A stretch of DNA of 64,000 bases from Bacillus sp. AFS015802 (GCF_002561455.1 NZ_NTUP01000070.1:14217-78216); one strand, 5' to 3'. Counted from the first letter of the stretch, positions 1-8,324 are shown. Made by a program: numbers and translations. The notes: generated by a model not told the origin, from the letters alone.

Positions 1-80
1 GACCCCGCAGGAGCGTTAGCGACGAGGAGGCTCGCCTTCCGCCCGAGGAAAGCGAAGTATTGCACGGAAATCAACAGCGG
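1..80. repeat. Probable Bacillaceae intergenic repeat copy, cut by window edge
   Basis: This GC-rich non-coding stretch contains the phrases gcaggagcgttagcgacgag and gcacggaaatcaacagcgg. From memory, sequences of this type occur in many intergenic copies in Bacillus-group genomes. Only one copy is in the window and its left end is missing, so repeat status rests on recognition rather than on comparison inside the window. The stretch from 81 to 178 shows no gene or clear hairpin. Confidence 0.45.
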
Positions 81-178
81 TATAACACGTGATCTAATTG
101 TTCGTCTTTAGAGTGTATAGATCTAGTTATGTCCCAGCCTCTTTTTCTTCGGATTTCTTCATGCTTTCCCAAAAAAAT

Positions 179-907
179 TCAGGACATATGGGTCAAAATA
201 AAGGAAAGAATGATCCCTAAGGAAGAAAGGAAACCGACAATGGGCCCTCCTTCCTCATACGCTTCCGGCATCATCGTGGAAGAGACCATGGCCAGTAACC
301 CGCCGGCCCCGAACGCTCCGATTATGTAAGAAGTGCTTTCAGGGGCATTTTGTAAAAAGACATACCCAAGCATGGAGCTTAGCGAAGAAAGAATGACCAC
401 ACTTCCCCACAGGTAAAGAATTTTCTTTGTGCTATATTGATCCAGCTTTAATCCGATACTGCTCGATAATGATTCAGGCAGGTTGCTGATGAAGATAGCG
501 ATGATGAATACCCACTGCATGGATTGGCTTTCGATAAAGCTGACACCAATGATGATGGACTCCGGGATGGCATCCATGATGGTACCGACATAAATGGCTA
601 ATCCAGAGTGGCCATGGGGATTTTTCTTCGAACGCTTTCTTTCGCTTCCGCCTTTTTTAGATATGAATATTTCAAATAATGTAAAGATGAGGGCACCTAG
701 TAGGAACATGGATATAAGATACAACAGATCCGCTTTGCCCTCCGCCTCACTTAAGAGATCAAAGGTGGCCGACCCGATGATGAGTCCCGTCCCCAAAGCC
801 ATGATATATGCGACAACCTTTTTAGGTATATGAAGAAATATTCCCATGAAAGCCCCGATTAATAAGGACAGACTGGCTGCTCCTCCCCATAAAGCCGCCT
901 GAAACAT
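179..907 (-). CDS. ZIP family divalent metal transporter
   Basis: This 242-residue membrane protein probably imports Zn2+ or a similar divalent metal across the cytoplasmic membrane. It shows about seven or eight hydrophobic segments. A polar, histidine-bearing loop (about residues 83-101, Lys/Arg-rich with HGH) lies between TM3 and TM4, as in ZIP proteins. Metal-site motifs are visible: DAIPES at 112-117, NLPES at 142-146 and MPEAYEEGG near 213-221. I chose the ATG at 907 because GGAGGTGATC sits just upstream (911-920); the reading frame is open 14 codons further but without a site. It is divergent from the sporulation lipoprotein gene. The transported metal cannot be read from the sequence. 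Confidence 0.85.
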   Translation of the reverse strand: MFQAALWGGAASLSLLIGAFMGIFLHIPKKVVAYIMALGTGLIIGSATFDLLSEAEGKADLLYLISMFLLGALIFTLFEIFISKKGGSERKRSKKNPHGHSGLAIYVGTIMDAIPESIIIGVSFIESQSMQWVFIIAIFISNLPESLSSSIGLKLDQYSTKKILYLWGSVVILSSLSSMLGYVFLQNAPESTSYIIGAFGAGGLLAMVSSTMMPEAYEEGGPIVGFLSSLGIILSFILTHMS

Positions 908-1036
908 CAAGATCACCTCCAAAGATATGTACATTCGAGTTTTCCCCATTTGTGTATTGGATTAAACACTGATGATTGAATAGTTTTAAGTAACTGTGGG
1001 GATAGTAAGATTGAATAAAATTTAGGAGGCAAAGAA

Positions 1037-1552
1037 ATGAAAAAATATCTGTTGATTTCCACTATAGGATTTATGTTCATGCTCACTGCGGCAGGCTGTG
1101 GGACAAGCAATAATATGAATGAAGAAGGCCAGCAGATGAACAACCGTAATCTGGAAAGAGTAAACTACAAGAATGACCAGGCAAACAGGGATTATGTGAA
1201 TGACGGGATGATGAGAGAGAATTACTCACTTGCCGATCAAGAAGCAAATAAAGTTGCGGATCTCAAAGAAGTGAAAAGTGCTTATGTTCTGACGACTGAT
1301 CAAAATGCATATGTCGCTGCTGTACTTGAAGATAACAAGAATGGAAACGTTTCTAAAGAATTGGAAAAGAAAATCTCAGATCAAGTGAAAAGCCAAAATG
1401 GAAGCATCAATAATGTGTATGTGTCCACTAATCCAGATTTCGTAGACCGCATGAGAGGGTATGCCGATAAAGCACGAAATGGAAAACCGATTGAAGGATT
1501 TGGTGAGGAAATAGCGGATATGGTGAAACGCGTATTCCCGAACAGAGGATAA
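1037..1552 (+). CDS. YhcN/YlaJ family sporulation lipoprotein
   Basis: This 171-residue protein starts with a lipoprotein signal peptide with lipobox LTAAGC (lipidated Cys at residue 21), so it should be anchored to a membrane surface. A polar Asn-rich linker follows. The rest (about residues 65-165) has the YhcN/YlaJ pattern: a short repeat-like alpha/beta unit with ADLKEVKSAYVLTTDQNAYVAA and later VYVSTNPDFVDRM. Proteins of this family are found in the Bacillus spore or forespore and affect germination or outgrowth; the exact role is unknown. The ribosome site TTAGGAGG lies at about 1021-1028. A terminator follows directly, so it is probably monocistronic and under forespore control (inferred). 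Confidence 0.85.
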   Translation: MKKYLLISTIGFMFMLTAAGCGTSNNMNEEGQQMNNRNLERVNYKNDQANRDYVNDGMMRENYSLADQEANKVADLKEVKSAYVLTTDQNAYVAAVLEDNKNGNVSKELEKKISDQVKSQNGSINNVYVSTNPDFVDRMRGYADKARNGKPIEGFGEEIADMVKRVFPNRG

Positions 1553-1563
1553 TTTTATTTAAG

Positions 1564-1592
1564 AAAAGTCGAACTTTGTTTCGGCTTTTTTT
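1564..1592 (+). terminator. Terminator of the YhcN-like gene
   Basis: An AAAGTCGAA arm pairs with TTTCGGCTTT across a short loop and is followed by a run of seven T. It lies 12 bases after the lipoprotein stop codon. Confidence 0.75.
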
Positions 1593-1661
1593 ATTTGCCC
1601 ATAGGAAATAGATGGATTTTTCAGTATACTATTTAGAGTGGCGAAATAAAAGGAGGGAGGG

Positions 1662-2882
1662 GTGGACGTGGCACAAACAGCTGTAAAAACAGCAGTGAAC
1701 CCTACAATTTACGGGATTCTATTAGCGATCAGTTCAGGTCATTTCATTAATGATACCCTGCAGGCTGTCGTACCGGCAATGTTTCCAATCATCGAGAAAT
1801 CATTGGAGTTGAGCTATATGCAAATCGGCTGGATTGCCTTCTCACTCAACATGACCTCATCTTTATTACAACCGGTTTTCGGTTATTATGCGGATATCCG
1901 TTCAAAGCCGTATTTACTGCCCTTGGGAATGTTGTCCAGTTTAGCAGGACTGATCGGTTTTGCTTTATCGGGTCATTTCTTATGGCTCATCGTTTCCGTA
2001 TTATTTATCGGATTTGGTTCCGCCATCTTTCATCCGGAAGGCTCGAGGGTTGCTTATATGGCAGCTGGAAATCGCAGGGGACTGGCCCAATCGATCTATC
2101 AGGTGGGTGGGAATACCGGTCAGGCACTTGCCCCGTTGATTACCGCCTTTGTGTTTGTCCCTTTTGGTCAAAAGGGCGCCCTTTGGTTTACCATTGCAGC
2201 CGTTCTCGGTGTGGTTGTCTTGTTCCGGGTATCCAATTGGTATTCAGACCAATTACATTTTACTGAAAAGAGCAGGAGCAGGAAGAGCATTCACGTTAAA
2301 AAGGCTCCAATCGATCAGAAAATAAAATGGGCAATGGTATTGGTCGTATTCCTCGTATTCGCGAGGTCGTGGTATGGAGCGGGGCTTTCGAATTATTATC
2401 AGTTTTATTTGATCGAGGACTACGGTCTCTCCATCAAAAAAGCGCAGGCTTACATATTCGTATTTATGTTTGCGGGAGTCATAGGAACATTCCTGGGTGG
2501 CCCGATGGCCGATCGTTTTGGGAAGAGGAACATCATTTTCTTTTCCATGATCGGAGCTGCCCCTCTGACCCTTGCCTTACCTTATTTACCTTTGAGCATT
2601 GTCTACCCGTTTATTTTCTGTATCGGGTTTATTTTATCGTCAAGCTTCAGTGTCATCGTGGTCTATGCCCAAGAGCTGTTGCCAAGTAAGATTGGGATGG
2701 TGTCTGGTCTGACCGTGGGGTTGGCGTTCGGAATGGGTGCAGTGGGGGCTGTCATATTCGGTGGATTGGCAGACCTTTTCACCATCCGATTCGTGATGGT
2801 ACTATGCAGCTTCCTTCCTTTACTCGGAATGATGACATTCTTCCTTCCTTCAGACGAAACAGTAAGAAGCTTTCATAAGTAA
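1662..2882 (+). CDS. MFS transporter, fosmidomycin-resistance (Fsr) type
   Basis: This 406-residue protein has twelve predicted transmembrane segments and is likely a proton-driven efflux pump in the cytoplasmic membrane. The N-terminal half carries GHFINDTLQAVVPAMFPII, the signature seen in Fsr-like MFS proteins, and a loop-2-3 motif (GYYADIRSKP). A second copy of that motif appears in the C-terminal half (GGPMADRFGKR). The start is GTG. AGGAGGGAGGG at 1651-1661 touches the GTG at 1662, so the GTG at 1668 (two codons later) has the better spacing and may be the real start. The substrate is unknown; fosmidomycin-type or organic-anion export is only the family guess. Confidence 0.8.
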   Translation: MDVAQTAVKTAVNPTIYGILLAISSGHFINDTLQAVVPAMFPIIEKSLELSYMQIGWIAFSLNMTSSLLQPVFGYYADIRSKPYLLPLGMLSSLAGLIGFALSGHFLWLIVSVLFIGFGSAIFHPEGSRVAYMAAGNRRGLAQSIYQVGGNTGQALAPLITAFVFVPFGQKGALWFTIAAVLGVVVLFRVSNWYSDQLHFTEKSRSRKSIHVKKAPIDQKIKWAMVLVVFLVFARSWYGAGLSNYYQFYLIEDYGLSIKKAQAYIFVFMFAGVIGTFLGGPMADRFGKRNIIFFSMIGAAPLTLALPYLPLSIVYPFIFCIGFILSSSFSVIVVYAQELLPSKIGMVSGLTVGLAFGMGAVGAVIFGGLADLFTIRFVMVLCSFLPLLGMMTFFLPSDETVRSFHK

Positions 2883-2890
2883 AAAAGGCA

Positions 2891-2936
2891 AAAAGAGGTG
2901 ATGGCCACTGTTACACAACGGCCATCACCTCTTTTA
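2891..2936. terminator. Bidirectional terminator between convergent genes
   Basis: A perfect 16-base-pair stem (AAAAGAGGTGATGGCC and its complement) encloses a 13-base loop. There are A-rich and T-rich flanks on both sides, which suits the rightward MFS gene and the leftward purine permease gene that converge here. Confidence 0.85.
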
Positions 2937-2946
2937 TGTTGTTCCA

Positions 2947-4239
2947 TTAAGAAAATGCGAAGTAAATAATGAATAGTCCACAAAGGATGTACATGATTGG
3001 ATGAACTTCTTTCCACTTTTTCAGCGAAATCATCGCAAATGGATAAAGAATGAACCCCAATGCGATACCGGTTGCGACACTGAACGTCAAAGGCATCATA
3101 ATGATGGTCACAAACGAAGGAATGACCACTTCAAGACGATTCCAATTGATATGTCTTACTTCTGTAGCCATCAGAGCACCTACAATGATAAGTGCCGGTG
3201 CCGTCACCTCAGGGGTGATAACCGATAAGATGGGAGAAAAGAACAAGGCGATCGAGAAACAAAATGCGATCACGACAGACGTGAATCCAGTTCTTCCTCC
3301 AACGGCCACCCCGGCAGAAGATTCCACAAAAGATGCTGTCGTAGAAGTCCCGAATATCGCCCCTGCCACACCAGAAGCCGAGTCAGCAAGGAGGGCCCTT
3401 CCTGCATTAGGAATCTGATTATCCTTCATAATTCCTGCTTGACTGGCAACGGCTATCAAAGCGCCTGCTGTATCAAAGAAAGCGACAAATAGGAAGGTAA
3501 AGATAACCGCCATGATTTCAACAGTGAAAATATCACCTAAATGGGTGAATACAACTCCGAATGTCGGTTCAAGACTTGGGACCTTCCCGATAACGGAGTG
3601 AGGTACGTCGATCTTCCCTCCGATCATCCCGATGATCGTGGTTGCAACCATCCCGTAGAATATCCCGCCTCTGATTCCCTTCACCAACATCATCAATGTA
3701 ATGATAAATCCGAACACAGCAAGTAGTGTGGTGGGAGAAGAAAGGTTACCGATCGAAACAAATGTTTCTGGGTTTGAAACAACCAAACCAGCATTTTTAA
3801 ATCCTATAAAGGCAACGAAGAAGCCGATGCCGCCCGCAATTGCAAACTTCAAATCCTGGGGGATGACATTGATGATTTTCTCCCGGATTTTCATGACACT
3901 TAAAATCATAAAGATGATGCCTGCAATAAATACTCCCGTCAGGGCAATCTCCCAGGGAACTCCCATTCCGATACATACTGAAAAGGTAAAGAAAGAGTTA
4001 AGACCCATGCTGGGCGCGATACCGATCGGGAAGTTTGCAAGGAGCCCGATTAAAAGGGAACCGACAATCGCTGACAGAGCGGTAGCTGTAAATAAAGCCC
4101 CTTTATCCATTCCAGCCTGACTGAGGATGATGGGATTCACAACAAGAATATAGGCCATTGAGAGGAAGGTCGTGACCCCCGCCAGCGTTTCTCTTCTATA
4201 TGTTGTCCCTCTTTCAGCAAATTGAAAGAATGTTTTCAT
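2947..4239 (-). CDS. pbuG: AzgA/PbuG-type hypoxanthine/guanine permease (NCS2)
   Basis: This 430-residue integral membrane protein is a nucleobase:cation symporter of the AzgA-like branch. The evidence is the N-terminal AERGTTYRRETLAGVTTFL block, the substrate-site region APSMGLNSFFTFSV near residues 75-88 and about twelve to fourteen hydrophobic segments. Hypoxanthine and guanine uptake is the usual role of this branch in Bacillus. The ATG at 4239 is preceded by GGAGGG (4246-4251), so an upstream in-frame extension of 17 codons was excluded; it would run through the terminator hairpin. The leader carries a purine riboswitch and an intrinsic terminator, so expression should fall when guanine or hypoxanthine is plentiful. 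Confidence 0.85.
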   Translation of the reverse strand: MKTFFQFAERGTTYRRETLAGVTTFLSMAYILVVNPIILSQAGMDKGALFTATALSAIVGSLLIGLLANFPIGIAPSMGLNSFFTFSVCIGMGVPWEIALTGVFIAGIIFMILSVMKIREKIINVIPQDLKFAIAGGIGFFVAFIGFKNAGLVVSNPETFVSIGNLSSPTTLLAVFGFIITLMMLVKGIRGGIFYGMVATTIIGMIGGKIDVPHSVIGKVPSLEPTFGVVFTHLGDIFTVEIMAVIFTFLFVAFFDTAGALIAVASQAGIMKDNQIPNAGRALLADSASGVAGAIFGTSTTASFVESSAGVAVGGRTGFTSVVIAFCFSIALFFSPILSVITPEVTAPALIIVGALMATEVRHINWNRLEVVIPSFVTIIMMPLTFSVATGIALGFILYPFAMISLKKWKEVHPIMYILCGLFIIYFAFS

Positions 4240-4265
4240 ACGTAACCCTCCAAGTAGATAAAAAT

Positions 4266-4298
4266 AAAAAAACCCTGGTGCAAAGTTCAACCAGGGTG
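4266..4298 (-). terminator. Riboswitch-controlled attenuator terminator of pbuG
   Basis: On the minus strand ACCCTGGT pairs with ACCAGGGT and is followed by seven T. It sits between the purine aptamer and the pbuG ribosome site, the position expected for the expression platform of a transcription-OFF riboswitch. Confidence 0.85.
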
Positions 4299-4335
4299 TG
4301 ATCCACAGGATAAAATAATTCCAAAGTCATTACTC

Positions 4336-4405
4336 TATCTTGTAGACAAGCCATTTAAGGTAGCTGGTAGAAACGTTCAAGCCATATTCTTGAACTTATA
4401 CAAGG
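4336..4405 (-). promoter_or_regulatory. Purine (guanine/hypoxanthine-type) riboswitch aptamer
   Basis: Read on the minus strand, P1 is CTTGTA with TACAAG and P2 is GTTCAAG with CTTGAAC. The L2 loop contains AATATGG, J2/3 is GTTTCTACC, and P3 closes a CCTTAAA loop. These are the diagnostic loop and junction sequences of the purine class. The junction after P3 reads TGTCTAC where TGACTAC is usual; the C that pairs with guanine (C74 in xpt numbering) appears kept, so the ligand is probably guanine or hypoxanthine. The 3' P1 strand and the terminator are separated by about 35 bases. Confidence 0.85.
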
Positions 4406-4420
4406 TGCATGTGTTTTTTG

Positions 4421-4449
4421 TTATAATTGAATTAGAAGAATCATAACAA
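4421..4449 (-). promoter_or_regulatory. Probable sigma-A promoter of pbuG
   Basis: Minus-strand TTGTTA (4444-4449) and TTATAA (4421-4426) are separated by 17 bases and lie about 16 bases upstream of the riboswitch P1. The rest of the gap up to the cvfB start (4450-4638) holds no recognisable gene or hairpin. Confidence 0.6.
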
Positions 4450-4638
4450 CTCACTATCATCAGGTCAATGGGACCAGTAAAAGTTCGTGAATTCATTATT
4501 TTCTAAATTGATGATTTATTTTAAAAAACGCCATACCACTATACATCACTAGTGAAAAAAGCTATATTTAGTGAATACAAATGTTGAGTAGAGAGAACTT
4601 AAGTTAATACGTTAATTGATATAGGAGGAAATAAAACA

Positions 4639-5496
4639 ATGTCGTCTTTAAAGCCGGGTACGGTAGTGGATTTATTCGTTGATCATGAAGTACCATATGG
4701 TTTCTTTTTAACGAATGATGAGGATCGTGTATTGCTGCATCACTCTGAAATAACAGAAGAGATTCAAGAAGGAGATACGGTCAAAGTATTTCTTTATCAT
4801 GACAAGGACGTTCGTCTGACAGCGACTATGCGTATCCCTAAGGTACAGGTCGGTGCATACGGTTGGGCAGAAGTTGTGGACAAACGGGAAGATTTAGGTG
4901 TCTTTGTTAATATTGGACTTCCTAAGGATATTCTGGTCTCATCGGATGATCTTCCGAAGTTTCTGGAGCTTTGGCCAAATCCCGGTGACCAGCTGTTTCT
5001 AACCTTGAATCGGGATAAGCAAGACCGTCTTTACGGAAGATTGGCAACTGAAAATATCATTGAGCAGATTTCCAGAAGAGCATCCACTGAAATGATGAAT
5101 GCGAACGTGCAGGGACGAGTGTATCGACTGCTCCGAGTCGGGACCTTTTTCTTATCTGAGCAAGGGTATCGCTGCTTCGTTCACATGAATGAACGAAAGC
5201 AAGAGCCAAGACTCGGGGAACTTGTTGAAGGGAGAGTCATCGACGTGAAGGATGACGGGAACTTGAATGTTTCATTCTTACCTTTAAAGCAGGATAAAAT
5301 GCAGGATGATGCGAAGGTCATTCTTGAGTACCTGGCAACACGAAATGGTGCCATTCCTTTTTGGGATAAAAGTCAGCCGGACGAAATCAAGGACCGTTTC
5401 AATATGAGTAAGGCGTCCTTTAAACGCGCCCTGGGTAAACTGATGAAAGAAGATCAGGTGTATCAGGAGGAAGGCTGGACGTACTTAAAGAAATAA
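4639..5496 (+). CDS. cvfB: CvfB/YitL-family S1-like RNA-binding regulator
   Basis: This 285-residue cytoplasmic protein contains tandem S1-like OB folds followed by a winged-helix C-terminus. The first repeat starts near residue 5 (GTVVDLFVDHEVPYGFFLTN), the second near 70 (VGAYGWAEVVDKREDLGVFVNIG), and a third, more divergent one lies around 155-210 (GRVIDVKDDGNLNVSF). The last 60 residues (ILEYLATRNG...MSKASFKRALGKLMK) look like the helical nucleic-acid-binding winged helix of CvfB. In staphylococci CvfB binds RNA and affects virulence gene expression; in Bacillus the role is not settled. Length and domain order match the family. A GGAGG site lies 11 bases before the ATG. Confidence 0.85.
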   Translation: MSSLKPGTVVDLFVDHEVPYGFFLTNDEDRVLLHHSEITEEIQEGDTVKVFLYHDKDVRLTATMRIPKVQVGAYGWAEVVDKREDLGVFVNIGLPKDILVSSDDLPKFLELWPNPGDQLFLTLNRDKQDRLYGRLATENIIEQISRRASTEMMNANVQGRVYRLLRVGTFFLSEQGYRCFVHMNERKQEPRLGELVEGRVIDVKDDGNLNVSFLPLKQDKMQDDAKVILEYLATRNGAIPFWDKSQPDEIKDRFNMSKASFKRALGKLMKEDQVYQEEGWTYLKK

Positions 5497-5505
5497 TTCA
5501 TAACA

Positions 5506-5540
5506 AAAGAGTGCTGACGCATTGTCAGCACTCTTTGTTT
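5506..5540. terminator. Bidirectional terminator after cvfB
   Basis: AAAGAGTGCTGAC pairs perfectly with GTCAGCACTCTTT around a five-base loop. It separates the rightward cvfB gene from the leftward MFS gene. Confidence 0.85.
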
Positions 5541-5544
5541 ACAT

Positions 5545-6768
5545 TTAAAGAAGACTGTCTTGTTCGACTTTCAGATTTGCTTTTTTTGTGTTCACCGATG
5601 TAATCGGCAACAAGGTTCCCAATAATGCGATGAAGGAGCATCCAATGAGTACAGTGGAATAACCTTTCAAAGCGATGGTGGATAATAATCCGAACACGAC
5701 AAGATCCAAACACGAATCCACTATGGAGAGCAATGAAATCGTCGTCGCCCTGATCCCCGAAGGAATCAAATCATTACTTAATTGGGAGTAGATGGGATAG
5801 CGGATAGCCCTTACAAGTCTTAACACAAAGAATGCGCCTAAAACGATCCATAACGAGGAACCGAACAAACCTGAAAGAAGTAATCCGACTACGGCCGTTA
5901 ATCCAGATAGGTTCATCAGCAATACCCGGGAAAAGCGTGCCGTCATCCAGCCGATTGAATTCGAAGCTATATAGCCCAGGATGGCTGAAACGGCATAAAA
6001 GACGCCAATCAGGTATACCGGAACCCCTGCATCCTTTAGAAGCGGCTGATCAAAGTATTGATAAACGGCACCGGCCGGGATGAACACCAATGTCACATTC
6101 AGAAACATCAGCAATAACTGTGGTGCCTGCCGTATGACTTTGAGACCACTCTTAATTTGAGAGAATGGATTTTCTTTCTGGAACGAATCAGCAACAGGCT
6201 GTTTGACACCCAGAATCAGGAATAATTCTATCAGATGAAAGACCAAGCCCAGAATAATGAGCAGGGTGAATTGATGATCAGCTAAATCCTTTGCTAAGTA
6301 TGAACCGACCAAAACGGCAATCAGCATACTAATGAAAGAAGCTGACTGGATTTTTCCCATCGCATGATCCATTCGATTTTCTTCATTTGACTCCTTGAGT
6401 GAATCATAGATTAATGCTTCATCTGCCCCAGAGAAAAAGGTCACACTGAACCCGTTGATGAAGCTGTACAGGAAAAACATCCAAGGTTCGTAGGCAAACA
6501 AAAGAAGAACGATGCTAAGGAACTTAAGAAGGGATCCGAGTAAAAAAGAATATTTTGCCCCGAAGCGGTCTGCAAAAATTCCAGTTGGAACCTCTCCCAG
6601 TAATACGGCCCCGCTCCAAAACATCAGAACAATCAATATTTCGGAGGAGGTTAACCCTCTTTCAAAATAGAATAATGTTAATACGGGTTGAAGAAAACTG
6701 ATTGTACCAAAAAAAGAAATCCAAAATAGCATCCGGATATTATGGGATGCGAGCGTTTGTTTCATCAT
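5545..6768 (-). CDS. MFS drug efflux-type transporter with attenuator leader
   Basis: This 407-residue protein has twelve hydrophobic segments and the MFS loop-2-3 motif (GIFADRFGAKYSF, about residues 63-75). It is probably a drug:proton antiporter in the cytoplasmic membrane; the closest general type is the Mef/multidrug group, but I cannot name the subfamily. The start is one of two adjacent ATGs (6768 or 6765) with AGGAG seven bases upstream. That ribosome site can be masked by a stem (6776-6815), and a 19-codon leader peptide lies further upstream. This arrangement is typical of genes induced by ribosome-targeting antibiotics. So the pump may export a ribosome inhibitor (inference). Confidence 0.8.
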   Translation of the reverse strand: MMKQTLASHNIRMLFWISFFGTISFLQPVLTLFYFERGLTSSEILIVLMFWSGAVLLGEVPTGIFADRFGAKYSFLLGSLLKFLSIVLLLFAYEPWMFFLYSFINGFSVTFFSGADEALIYDSLKESNEENRMDHAMGKIQSASFISMLIAVLVGSYLAKDLADHQFTLLIILGLVFHLIELFLILGVKQPVADSFQKENPFSQIKSGLKVIRQAPQLLLMFLNVTLVFIPAGAVYQYFDQPLLKDAGVPVYLIGVFYAVSAILGYIASNSIGWMTARFSRVLLMNLSGLTAVVGLLLSGLFGSSLWIVLGAFFVLRLVRAIRYPIYSQLSNDLIPSGIRATTISLLSIVDSCLDLVVFGLLSTIALKGYSTVLIGCSFIALLGTLLPITSVNTKKANLKVEQDSLL

Positions 6769-6775
6769 AAAATGT

Positions 6776-6860
6776 CTCCTGCTTCCTGAAATTTTTTATA
6801 CTCTGGAAGAAGGAGCGCCGTTTCCTATTCGTTACAAACTCAGAACGTTCACTCCTTCTT
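6776..6860 (-). promoter_or_regulatory. Candidate translational attenuator (three mutually exclusive arms)
   Basis: On the minus strand arm 2, AAGAAGGAG (6852-6860, inside the leader peptide ORF), is fully complementary to CTCCTTCTT of arm 3. Arm 3, CTCCTTCTTCC (6805-6815), pairs at 10 of 11 positions with arm 4, GGAAGCAGGAG (6776-6786), which contains the MFS ribosome site. A ribosome stalled on the leader could favour 2:3 and free arm 4. Upstream CACTTTC can pair with GAAGGAGTG as arm 1:2. The logic matches ermC- or cat-type translational attenuation. Confidence 0.7.
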
Positions 6861-6891
6861 GAATTCGTGAAAGTGTTAGCGTTTTTTGCAT
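6832..6891 (-). CDS. Leader peptide controlling the downstream MFS gene
   Basis: A 19-codon ORF encodes MQKTLTLSRIQEGVNVLSL. It has a strong ribosome site (GTAGGAGGA) seven bases before the ATG and ends 63 bases before the MFS start. Its second half overlaps arm 2 of the attenuator. The peptide does not resemble a known protein; its value is probably as a stalling sequence. I do not recognise it as one of the classic Erm or Cat leaders, so the inducing compound is unknown. It is too short to judge from composition alone; the support is the ribosome site plus the exact complementarity around it. Confidence 0.65.
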   Translation of the reverse strand: MQKTLTLSRIQEGVNVLSL

Positions 6892-6998
6892 GATATTTCC
6901 TCCTACAATTTGATGATTTAAGTGTAGCATAACAGGGTAGAGGGGGAGAAGTTATTTATTCGACATTATATTCAGGATGCAGAAAGGGATATGGATGA

Positions 6999-8054
6999 AT
7001 GAAAAAAGTTGTATTAGATGTCTTGCAGTCAAGAGGGACTTATTATGAGATCGGCCTTCAATTAGGACGAGAACTTCGGAAATCAGCCCTCTACAACCAT
7101 CATCTGAAGCGCCGGAGGAGGTCACTGCGGGACTACAATGTGGATATCATAGAAGCGAAGAGATTATTTCTTCAGTTTGCACCCGGCTTGTGGGAGGAAT
7201 TAAAGGGTTTGTCAGAAGGATTACAATGGTCCATGGAGGAAACCGTTCATGAATATTCAGGCTTTCAGCAGGAGTGGATAGAGTCCGGTTGTTCATCTCT
7301 AGCCAAAGATGGTCTTTATGTAAGGAATTATGATTATCACCCCAAAACGTATGAGGGCAGGCTTTTACTCGTGAAGCCTTCAGGAGGATATGCTTCTGTA
7401 GGGTTCTCCGGCAGAGGGATCGGACGGATTGACGGGTTGAATGAAAAAGGTTTGGCATTAGGTTTTCATTTTGTGAATCGATTAAAGCCCGGAGAAGGGT
7501 TCATATGTACGACAATCGCCCGGATCATCCTCGATACATGCAAGGATTCTGACGAGGCCATTGATGTTCTGCGCAAGCTCCCTCACCGCCATAGTTTTAA
7601 CTATTCTTTGTATGATCGAAATGGAAAGGCAGCTGTGGTGGAGGCGTCTCCGAGAGGCATTGGGGTTTACCATTCATCAACACTTAGTTGTACCAACCAT
7701 TTTCAAATGAATCATATGAAAAAAGATAATCGTCATTATTTAAAGGATTCTCTGAAAAGGCTGAGTGTGCTGCAATCCGGGCAAAAAGAGAGATTGACCA
7801 TGGAAAGGGCACTTAAATTATTTAATGATGGTGACAGCCCCATTTTCAAGAAGGCGTATGACTCATGGGCGGGGACCATTCATACGTGTGTATTTGATTG
7901 TGAAACTTTGCAATGCTTAATCGGATTCGGTGAAAGTGCAGAAGGAGTAAAGATAGACTTTCAGGGTTGGATAGAGGGAGTGGATATTTCCATTCGGAAG
8001 ATAACCGGACATTTCGATACTGACGTTCGATTCTTATTTATGCACGAGGGATAA
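6999..8054 (+). CDS. C45-type (acyl-transferase/NTN hydrolase-like) peptidase family protein
   Basis: This 351-residue protein resembles the isopenicillin-N acyltransferase / peptidase C45 family, whose members are autoprocessed N-terminal nucleophile hydrolases. The likely nucleophile is Cys98 in GCSSL, followed after a short gap by RNYDYHP, the usual arrangement. A later IGRIDGLNEKGLALGFHFVN block and a TNHFQ motif also fit. Substrates of Bacillus members are unknown; amide or peptide hydrolysis is inferred. The ATG at 6999 has only AGAAAGGG as ribosome site. It is divergent from the leader-peptide/MFS unit and shares its upstream region. A weak hairpin follows. Confidence 0.75.
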   Translation: MKKVVLDVLQSRGTYYEIGLQLGRELRKSALYNHHLKRRRRSLRDYNVDIIEAKRLFLQFAPGLWEELKGLSEGLQWSMEETVHEYSGFQQEWIESGCSSLAKDGLYVRNYDYHPKTYEGRLLLVKPSGGYASVGFSGRGIGRIDGLNEKGLALGFHFVNRLKPGEGFICTTIARIILDTCKDSDEAIDVLRKLPHRHSFNYSLYDRNGKAAVVEASPRGIGVYHSSTLSCTNHFQMNHMKKDNRHYLKDSLKRLSVLQSGQKERLTMERALKLFNDGDSPIFKKAYDSWAGTIHTCVFDCETLQCLIGFGESAEGVKIDFQGWIEGVDISIRKITGHFDTDVRFLFMHEG

Positions 8055-8067
8055 GACAAAGGGGAGG

Positions 8068-8133
8068 GAACCGAGCAAATCAAGGGATTAACGGCTTATC
8101 ATTGTGGAGGACTTCCTCGGTTCTTATTTTTTA
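8068..8133 (+). terminator. Possible terminator after the C45-like gene
   Basis: GAACCGAG (8068-8075) is complementary to CTCGGTTC (8116-8123), followed by TTATTTTTT, but the loop is about 40 bases. The rest of the gap to 8324 shows nothing further. Confidence 0.4.
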
Positions 8134-8324
8134 AAATGTACTTTTTGGTATAAATTTATGCAAGATTCTTATCATTCTTAAAAATGCATATAAGCTCCCA
8201 TCCAACTCACATTTTAACAGAAATAAGAAGGATGAAGCTTTTGCAGCGGGCATGAGAGAACGCTGAGGTTAAATAAGAGATATCCTAGTGTACGGTAACG
8301 ATGTGAAAATATTGAACAAAAAGA

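Noticed and set aside
3001-4120. Plus-strand ORFs antisense to pbuG
   Set aside because: They are shadows of the strongly supported permease gene and encode no recognisable motifs.
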